A stretch of DNA of 46,800 bases, taken from NCBI GenBank assembly GCA_034660695.1, contig JAYEJS010000020.1, positions 1 to 46,800 of the forward strand, in the 5' to 3' direction. A program made the translations under genes and the position numbers. The notes under the pieces are model-generated. The model was not told where the DNA came from. It was given only the letters and a program-made list of their open reading frames with translations, and searched no databases. The DNA is from Candidatus Thermoplasmatota archaeon (lineage in GTDB: Archaea > Thermoplasmatota > E2 > UBA202 > DSCA01). Positions 41,924 through 46,800 of this stretch are shown in pieces (the first letter of the stretch is position 1; every line of letters begins with the position of its first letter).

Positions 41924-44323
41924 ATGAAAGCCAGATTTCTAGCAATTGTGATAATCGCTTTTTTCGTTATTCCAAACTCAGATGCGTCTGATCATACTTC
42001 CGTAAATGTTGTCTCGCAGGAGTTTGCATCAGTGAATGAATATTTCTGTGTAAATATCTCTATCTATCCAACCACATCCGTTGGAGGTGCTCAGTGTGAC
42101 GTTTTATTCGATTCTTCTATCTTGGAAGCACAGAATGTTGGTAATGGCGGGATGTTTGAGGAATGGTGGAACATGAGCCTTGAAATAGATAACATAAATG
42201 GAACAATAAAAAATATTGTGGCGTTTAATTTTGGCGGGAATGGAACATCTTCTCCTGAAATTTTTGCCATCATCACATTTAAAGCAAAAGCATTGGGAAC
42301 ATCATACCTGAATCTAACCAATGTGATTGTGTCTGATGAATATGGGGAAGCGATTCCTTTTACAATTTCAAATGGCAGTGTTACAGTCGCAAACGATACA
42401 ATACCACCTTCATTGTCCTATTACCTCAATCCTTCCTTACCAGACGGAGACAATGGTTGGTACATAAATAATGTCGAAGTTACACTTACAGCGTATGATG
42501 AGCATGATATTTCAGATATGAAATATAGAGTAGACAACGGCAACTGGCAGGGTTATTTCTCACCATTTAATATTACAGATAATGGAGAGCACGTTATAGC
42601 CTTCCATGCAATAGATAGCTTAGGAATCAGCAATTCCACATCCTTCACATTTAAGATAGATAAAACAAGTCCTTCCCTTTTGCACAACCTTGCAGGAACA
42701 GAAGGAAACAACGGATGGTATACAGGCAATGTTGAAGTAACGTTGACAGCAACAGATTCAATATCCGGAGTAAATGTTACAAAGTACAGGGGAGATAGTG
42801 GAGCATGGCAGGTGTACAACACACCATTCACTCTTTCATCAAACGGCAATTACCAGGTGGACTACTATTCCATTGACAATGCAGGAAATAATGCATCTGG
42901 AATGCCTTTCTCACTCAAAATAGATAAAACCAAACCATCGTCATCGTCATCTCTTTCAGGAACAAAAGAAGGAGGCGTATATAAAACAAGTGTTACCGTA
43001 TCTATTTCAAGAAATGATGCAACATCGGGCATTGCATATACGAAATACCGCATCAATGGAGGAGCATGGACAACGTACAGCAATCCTTTCACGTTAACCC
43101 AAGATGACACGTATACCGTTGATTATTACTCCGTTGATAATGCTGGCAATACGGAAACAACAAAGACAACGACATTCGAGATACTTAAAAACCGACCGCC
43201 GGTAGCATCGTTTACTTACACCCCTCTAAATCCAATTGAAGGGCAGACTATATTTTTTGATGCCTCTTCTTCGTATGACCCCGACGGAAGCATTGCCTCG
43301 TATTCTTGGAATTTCGGGGATGGTTCCGGCAGCGGGAAAAATGTGCAGCATTCGTATCCAGCAGGCGGTTCATATACTGTTACATTAACAGTTACCGACA
43401 ACGACGGAGCAACTACATACGTACAAAAAAATCTTAAAGTAGGTACAGAAAAAAAATTGCCCGTTGCCAATTTTAGTTATATGCCTTTACATCCGACAGT
43501 ATCCAGTATCCTTCAGTTTACCGATTTATCATATGATACAGATGGCACAATAACAAACTATATATGGGATTTTGGAGATGGCAATATCAGTTATGAAAAA
43601 AACCCGACCCATACATATAATAAAGATGGTACGTACATAGTCGCTCTGGCCGTTACTGATGACGATGGAGCAACCGGCAACATTTCAAAAACCATAGAAA
43701 TTTTACCGTCGCTTCCCGACTTGATTTTGGAAGATGTGAAATCTTCTATCTCGAAAAATGGAAATGCCAAAGTCACTGTAACAATAAAAAATGGTGGGAG
43801 CGAAGATGCAAGAAGTTTTTCTTGTACCCTTACAGTGGACGGAGAACTCTATAACCCAGAGTTTATTGACAGTCTCCGTCCAGGTGGCGAGATAAATGTA
43901 TTTTTTTATCCTACTCTGTCAAAAGGGGCACATTTGCTTAATACTTCAGTTGATCCTGGCGACATTGTGGAAGAAAGCAATGAAAGTAATAATTATAAGA
44001 CTTATTCCATATTTGTTTCATCTCCATCTCCCTGGAAAATTGATTGGAAAGTTGCCGCGCTGATTGGTATTCTTGTAATAGGATTGGTTGCCGTTTTGTT
44101 GTCGAATAAAAAGAAAAAAATTCAAGGGACAGAGAAAGACAACAAAAAGGTTTTGGTAGAGCCGGAGGAGGAAGTGAACAGATGTTTTGTCTGCCTGGGG
44201 AAAATAAAGCAGAGTTCATCGTTCACAAAATGTGATTGCGGTGCCGTTTTTCATAAAACATGTGCAGAGCGCATAGAAAAATGCCCAAATTGCGGAAAGG
44301 AACTGAGAGAGAAAACTACTTAA
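41924..44323 (+). CDS. Cohesin / Ig-like / PKD / CARDB membrane protein with cytoplasmic RING-like finger
   Basis: A 799-residue type I membrane protein. The signal peptide is residues 1-20. Residues about 24-155 form a cohesin-like domain (GGAQCDVLFDSSILEAQNV; FAIITFKAKALGTSYLNLTN). Three Ig-like repeats follow (about 160-425; NNGWYTGNVEVTLTATDSIS; YSVDNAGN), then two PKD domains (about 427-600) and a CARDB domain (about 605-700; KVTVTIKNGGSEDA). A membrane helix lies at about 709-728, followed by KKKKK. The cytoplasmic end carries eight ligands: Cys754, Cys757, Cys770, Cys772, His777, Cys780, Cys787 and Cys790, a C-x2-C-x12-C-x-C-x4-H-x2-C-x6-C-x2-C RING-like finger. Extracellular recognition may thus be linked to an inner binding module. 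Confidence 0.88.
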   Translation: MKARFLAIVIIAFFVIPNSDASDHTSVNVVSQEFASVNEYFCVNISIYPTTSVGGAQCDVLFDSSILEAQNVGNGGMFEEWWNMSLEIDNINGTIKNIVAFNFGGNGTSSPEIFAIITFKAKALGTSYLNLTNVIVSDEYGEAIPFTISNGSVTVANDTIPPSLSYYLNPSLPDGDNGWYINNVEVTLTAYDEHDISDMKYRVDNGNWQGYFSPFNITDNGEHVIAFHAIDSLGISNSTSFTFKIDKTSPSLLHNLAGTEGNNGWYTGNVEVTLTATDSISGVNVTKYRGDSGAWQVYNTPFTLSSNGNYQVDYYSIDNAGNNASGMPFSLKIDKTKPSSSSSLSGTKEGGVYKTSVTVSISRNDATSGIAYTKYRINGGAWTTYSNPFTLTQDDTYTVDYYSVDNAGNTETTKTTTFEILKNRPPVASFTYTPLNPIEGQTIFFDASSSYDPDGSIASYSWNFGDGSGSGKNVQHSYPAGGSYTVTLTVTDNDGATTYVQKNLKVGTEKKLPVANFSYMPLHPTVSSILQFTDLSYDTDGTITNYIWDFGDGNISYEKNPTHTYNKDGTYIVALAVTDDDGATGNISKTIEILPSLPDLILEDVKSSISKNGNAKVTVTIKNGGSEDARSFSCTLTVDGELYNPEFIDSLRPGGEINVFFYPTLSKGAHLLNTSVDPGDIVEESNESNNYKTYSIFVSSPSPWKIDWKVAALIGILVIGLVAVLLSNKKKKIQGTEKDNKKVLVEPEEEVNRCFVCLGKIKQSSSFTKCDCGAVFHKTCAERIEKCPNCGKELREKTT

Positions 44324-44345
44324 GCAGAGTTTGGATGTTTTGATA

Positions 44346-44777
44346 ATGGAAAGAGTAGGTAGGTATAGGGATAAATTAAATTTGATATCTAAAAGGGCGG
44401 AGGAAATAGAGAAATGGATAATGGGCTATACGAGAGAAAAATTTGTTGGGGATGAAAAAACTAAATTAGCTGTTTATAAGGCATTCCAGGAGATTGTTGA
44501 GGCTGAAATGGATGTAATTGCCATGATATGCAAAGATTCTGGATTGGCACCGAAAGACGATTATACCAATATAGAGGCTTTAGAAGATAACGGGATTATT
44601 GATGAGGGAATGAAATCTTTCCTTATCGGATCAAATGGTTTAAGAAACAGGTTGGTGCATCTTTACAATAAATTGGATGATGTCATAGCGTTTAAAGGCA
44701 TAAAGGAATTGATGCATGTACCGAGAGCATTTGTTAAAATGGTGGAAGGATGGATAGCAGCAAAATTAAGAAAATAA
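44346..44777 (+). CDS. HepT-type toxin (DUF86 family RNase-like)
   Basis: A 143-residue all-helical protein. Its active-site motif RNRLVHLY (R-x4-H-x-Y) is the mark of HepT (HEPN superfamily) toxins, thought to act on RNA and to be controlled by AMP addition from the MNT partner. VYKAFQEIVEAEMDVIAMICKD and the ending PRAFVKMVEGWIA are also typical. A TTG at 44331 could give a longer chain, but the ATG at 44346 is preferred. The end overlaps the start of the nucleotidyltransferase gene by 28 bases, in the usual toxin-first order. Confidence 0.85.
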   Translation: MERVGRYRDKLNLISKRAEEIEKWIMGYTREKFVGDEKTKLAVYKAFQEIVEAEMDVIAMICKDSGLAPKDDYTNIEALEDNGIIDEGMKSFLIGSNGLRNRLVHLYNKLDDVIAFKGIKELMHVPRAFVKMVEGWIAAKLRK

Positions 44778-45133
44778 AGAAAGATTTTAACTTCTTGCAC
44801 GAGCGAGTAATGGCTGTTCTCTTATTTGGCTCTTTTGTAAAAGGAGAAGAAAGCACGAGAAGCGATGTTGACATATGCATTATTGCCCCCTACGAAAAGG
44901 ACAAAATAAACTTTTTAGGAGAGATTATGTCAAAAACCTGGGGATACGATGTGAGGCTATTTGAACTGATGCCGTTGTACATGAAGATGGAAGTTATAAA
45001 AAACCATAAGATTATTTATGCAAGAAATATCAGTGAGTTGTATGAGTATTTCTATTTTTACAGGAAGTTGTGGAAAGACCAGGAACAAAGGCAAAGAATA
45101 ACTAAAGAAGAGGCGATACGCCTTTTTGAATGA
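44750..45133 (+). CDS. MNT-type minimal nucleotidyltransferase antitoxin
   Basis: A 127-residue nucleotidyltransferase. The core LFGSFVKGEESTRSDVDICI contains the GS-x10-DxD motif that binds Mg-NTP. From studies of HepT-MNT pairs, the enzyme attaches AMP units to a tyrosine of HepT and so inactivates it. The gene overlaps hepT by 28 bases, and GGTGGAAGG lies directly upstream of its ATG. The frame appears intact, so the pair is probably working. A C-terminal helical stretch (FYRKLWKDQEQRQRITKE) completes it. Confidence 0.88.
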   Translation: MDSSKIKKIKKDFNFLHERVMAVLLFGSFVKGEESTRSDVDICIIAPYEKDKINFLGEIMSKTWGYDVRLFELMPLYMKMEVIKNHKIIYARNISELYEYFYFYRKLWKDQEQRQRITKEEAIRLFE

Positions 45134-45152
45134 AATTGCATTCATCTGCAAG

Positions 45153-45162
45153 TTTTATAAAA
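45153..45162 (+). promoter_or_regulatory. TATA box of the AbrB/PIN pair
   Basis: TTTTATAAAA is centred about 26 bases before the ATG at 45183, giving a leaderless message. This is the basis for choosing that start over the upstream open frame from 45126. Confidence 0.6.
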
Positions 45163-45182
45163 TAAGAATTCCTTATATTTTT

Positions 45183-45458
45183 ATGGAAACTTACGTTAGT
45201 AAAGTAACAACGGCTGGTCAGATAACTCTTCCCAAGACGTTGAGAAAATTTCTTAAAGTGGAAGATGGGTCATTCATTCAATTTGAAAAAGTCGGTGATG
45301 CGATAGTTCTAAGGAAGCTAGATGCTGAAGAGCATATTTTGGCTTCTCTCAAAAAAAAGATCAAAAAGAGCGGTGTCACCAAAGAAAAGATTGCCGAACT
45401 AATTGAAGAATCATCGAAAGAGGCTTGGAAGGAGACTTATGCTAAGGATTTTTCTTGA
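45183..45458 (+). CDS. AbrB/SpoVT-type antitoxin (VapB-like)
   Basis: A 91-residue protein. The swapped-hairpin AbrB fold is recognised from YVSKVTTAGQITLPKTLRKF and DGSFIQFEKVGDAIVLRK. The helical tail (KIKKSGVTKEKIAELIEESS) would bind a PIN toxin. AbrB-type antitoxins repress their own promoter. The start at 45183 is leaderless by TATA spacing. The 3' end overlaps the first codons of the PIN toxin, the normal VapBC arrangement. Confidence 0.85.
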   Translation: METYVSKVTTAGQITLPKTLRKFLKVEDGSFIQFEKVGDAIVLRKLDAEEHILASLKKKIKKSGVTKEKIAELIEESSKEAWKETYAKDFS

Positions 45459-45817
45459 TGCGAGAAGGAAATGAATCTTTACTTCTCGAATGTGGAAAGT
45501 TAAGATTGTGCAAGCTTTGTTCAAACAAATACGTATTGAAAGAAATAGAGAAAGTTCTTCACAAGCTTGGATTAAATGATGAAGAAATCCCTGAGACATT
45601 AACCTACTTATTTAGGTGTGTAACGATAGTAGAAGATCCATTGTATAGTGAGATTAAAAGCGCTTTTGAAGTACTCAACGATAAAAAAGATGCGCCAGTT
45701 TTGGCTGGAGCGTTAAATTTTGATTACTTCGTTACCGGAGATAAAGAATTATTGAGACACAAAGAAGCGAGGGCTGTGAATGCAAGAATCATACTCGAAA
45801 AATTGGGACTGCTCTAA
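45439..45817 (+). pseudogene. PIN-domain toxin (VapC-like) with broken N-terminus
   Basis: The toxin should begin at the ATG at 45439 inside the antitoxin gene, where one frame reads MLRIFLDA, the normal start of a PIN domain, but meets TGA at 45472. The rest is in the next frame (open from 45458 to 45817): ESLLLECGKLRLCKLCSNKYVLKEIEKVL, then DAPVLAGALNFDYFVTGDKELL, the third and fourth acidic regions of PIN. Between LDA and LLLEC a normal PIN has about 15 residues; here there are about 5 codons, so roughly 30 bases and the frame are lost. If made from 45458 the protein lacks its first catalytic Asp and would probably be inactive. Confidence 0.65.
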
Positions 45818-45860
45818 TTTGTACGAATCATTTTTCTTGTCTGAATATAATGAAATCTAA

Positions 45861-46010
45861 GCGAGAAAACCCAGACCTTTAGGTTTGGGATGAATCGCCT
45901 CTTTCATATCACTCACAAATGCGCCAGAACCCGTTAAACGATCCACTCCGGCAGAGTAAGCAGGAATAGGTCTCAATCTCGGAAGAAACAAGTGGATGGG
46001 ATTGATAGAA
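45861..46010 (+). mobile_element. Possible IS200/IS605 (tnpB) right-end relic
   Basis: The hairpin CCCAGACC-TTTA-GGTTTGGG (45870-45889), extended by GCGA and TCGC on its flanks and followed by ATGAATCGC, closely resembles the hairpins at the right ends of archaeal and bacterial tnpB-type elements (the 3' part of the guide-like RNA). Downstream, the frame to the stop at 45957-45959 reads APEPVKRSTPAE, like the ends of some TnpB proteins. No transposase or left end exists here, and the order of hairpin and coding-like tail is unusual. It is best seen as a small decayed remnant or a solo RNA element; the extent is uncertain. Confidence 0.35.
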
Positions 46011-46061
46011 CAATCTCTCTGAATTTTCTACATATACAACAGAAGAAAAAATTACAATAAG

Positions 46062-46070
46062 TTTTATATA
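46062..46070 (+). promoter_or_regulatory. TATA box in front of a hairpin transcript
   Basis: TTTTATATA is one of the best TATA-like sites in the window and has no protein gene in front of it on this strand. A start point about 26 bases downstream falls near 46092, ahead of a long hairpin. Confidence 0.5.
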
Positions 46071-46091
46071 CCCTTGTTATATTGTAGATTT

Positions 46092-46167
46092 TGAGAATAA
46101 ATTACCGTATGGTGGAACGATAGTTCTTTAGGTCGTATGACCCACCATACGGGTGATATTATTTTTT
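46092..46167 (+). ncRNA. Candidate small structured RNA
   Basis: An 11-bp perfect stem, CCGTATGGTGG (46105-46115) with CCACCATACGG (46142-46152), encloses a 26-base loop in which ACGAT and GTCGT can add a second 5-bp stem with a 10-base terminal loop. A strong TATA box ends 22 bases before the predicted start, and a run of six T (46162-46167) follows the stem, as at an archaeal terminator. The T run also encodes the lysines at the end of the convergent NYN gene, so the 3' ends overlap by about 10 bases. It does not look like a C/D or H/ACA RNA and is not a tRNA. Confidence 0.45.
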
Positions 46168-46764
46168 ATTTATATTAGGTTTCTGTTCTATTTTATCAAT
46201 ATAATCATCTAAAAATATAGTAATATCTGAGTTATATTTATAAACGTGTGAAAGTGTACTTTTGAATGATACAACATGTATTTTCTTTCCTTCCCTCTTT
46301 CTAAGCATTTTGACAATTGGTAAAAAATCTTGGTCACCAGATACTAAAATCCCTTCATCATAGGTATCACAAATATCTAACATTGTAGAACCAAGCAATA
46401 TATCAATTTTTTTGGATTTATGTGGTGGAAGACTGATAACTGCCCCACAATTATCGCATTTTGGTTCAACTACAGTTTTGCAATTTGGGCATATCAATTG
46501 TCGTTCTCTCTCTACAATTGGTTCTTTAATGACAATTATCCCTCTACGTTCCAATGATTCAAAAAATCTTGATTGACCTTCATTTTCTGGATTTTCTGGA
46601 GTGAAATAATATGTATGAACTATATTATTTTCACAAAACATTTCTGTTAAAAGTGAAATTAGATTCTCTGGTCTTACCTTTATATTATATAAGTTACGTG
46701 CAGATATGTATATATTAGATGAGTCAATAAAAATGAATGTTTTAGGCAAATATTTATCAGTCAT
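46159..46764 (-). CDS. NYN-domain (LabA/DUF88-like) nuclease with inserted zinc ribbon
   Basis: A 201-residue protein of the NYN family, a PIN-like fold. The start TFIFIDSSNIYISARN carries the first acidic residue, and ILLGSTMLDICDTYDEGILVSGDQDFLPIVKML carries the others (D-I-L and SGDQDF). A zinc ribbon, CPNC-x8-CDNC, is inserted at about residues 90-105 between the two halves. NYN proteins are predicted or shown to be RNA nucleases; the natural substrate is unknown. The ATG at 46764 follows AGGTGG at the usual distance, so it is preferred to the GTG at 46773. It converges with the small-RNA candidate. The gene's promoter lies beyond the window edge. Confidence 0.85.
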   Translation of the reverse strand: MTDKYLPKTFIFIDSSNIYISARNLYNIKVRPENLISLLTEMFCENNIVHTYYFTPENPENEGQSRFFESLERRGIIVIKEPIVERERQLICPNCKTVVEPKCDNCGAVISLPPHKSKKIDILLGSTMLDICDTYDEGILVSGDQDFLPIVKMLRKREGKKIHVVSFKSTLSHVYKYNSDITIFLDDYIDKIEQKPNINKK

Positions 46765-46800
46765 TATAGCCACCTGTGATGAATGTAAAGCCCTATTAGT

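Noticed and set aside
44346-45817. The two toxin-antitoxin pairs as part of a larger defence island
   Set aside because: No restriction, CRISPR, CBASS or similar gene is nearby; two small toxin-antitoxin modules alone do not make an island.
46092-46167. The hairpin as a tRNA or split tRNA half
   Set aside because: No T arm, anticodon arm or acceptor consensus can be drawn. CCACCA occurs inside the stem, but the rest does not fit.
1-46800. CRISPR arrays or long direct repeats
   Set aside because: No series of identical repeats with regular spacers was seen. The repeats present are coding repeats in PKD, propeller and beta-helix genes.

Overview
The window reads as a euryarchaeal chromosome segment. 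The archaeal marks are DNA topoisomerase VI, Mre11-Rad50, Elp3, a UbiA-type prenyltransferase, split transketolase, an RPA-like OB-fold protein, a VAT/Cdc48-type N domain, TTTATA-type promoters (several placed for leaderless transcripts), tRNA genes without encoded CCA, and a tRNA intron with a bulge-helix-bulge. The VAT-like N domain and the many PKD/NosD/PGF-CTERM surface proteins suggest Thermoplasmatota or a relative. That placement is an inference, not a proof. Amber (TAG) is an ordinary stop codon here.

Layout. 0.2-2.4 kb: kelch/PKD surface protein with an archaeosortase tail. 2.4-9 kb: adenosine-specific kinase, Tsr3, a pRiA4b ORF-3-like protein, then a minus-strand run of topoisomerase VI A and B, a coiled-coil protein and a divergent PrsW-like membrane protein. 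9-11.7 kb: a tightly overlapped transketolase N / transketolase C / transaldolase operon. 11.7-15.4 kb: a 55-aa ribbon-helix-helix regulator with an adjacent inverted repeat, two secreted proteins, PyrK, a cysteine-rich protein and a Nudix hydrolase. 15.5-21.9 kb: a RAMA-like gene and then a probable single operon of four little-known genes (one a Cdc48 N domain with no ATPase) running into mre11 and rad50. 21.9-25.9 kb: tRNA-Ala(CGC) with a T-loop intron, secreted proteins, a propeller gene interrupted by an in-frame amber codon, a frameshifted half of a TATA-binding protein gene, and a 400-base gap. 25.9-33.9 kb: DEAD-box helicase, EamA transporter, epimerase, tRNA-Pro(GGG), a small Trm112-like gene, TruA, a secreted protein, a UbiA prenyltransferase, Elp3 and a small partner gene. 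33.9-41.6 kb: a 1798-aa PKD/NosD/PGF-CTERM surface protein, an RPA-like protein and an HPS-RraA fusion. 41.6-46.8 kb: a cohesin/PKD protein with a cytoplasmic RING-like zinc finger, HepT-MNT, AbrB with a broken PIN toxin, an IS200/IS605-like hairpin relic, a candidate small RNA and an NYN-domain protein.

Themes. Genome maintenance: topoisomerase VI relieves DNA topology, Mre11-Rad50 repairs breaks, and the RPA-like protein probably binds single strands. Sugar phosphates: split transketolase, transaldolase and hexulose-phosphate synthase together can supply pentose phosphates. RNA modification: Tsr3, TruA, Elp3 and a Trm112-like activator. Cell surface: at least six exported or anchored proteins built from propeller, PKD, Ig-like, cohesin and beta-helix modules.

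The most interesting items are the AAA-less Cdc48 N-domain protein and its unknown neighbours upstream of mre11-rad50, the T-loop intron in tRNA-Ala, the amber-interrupted propeller gene, the TBP relic, the membrane protein pairing a cohesin-like ectodomain with a RING-like finger, and a promoter-plus-hairpin small-RNA candidate near the right end.
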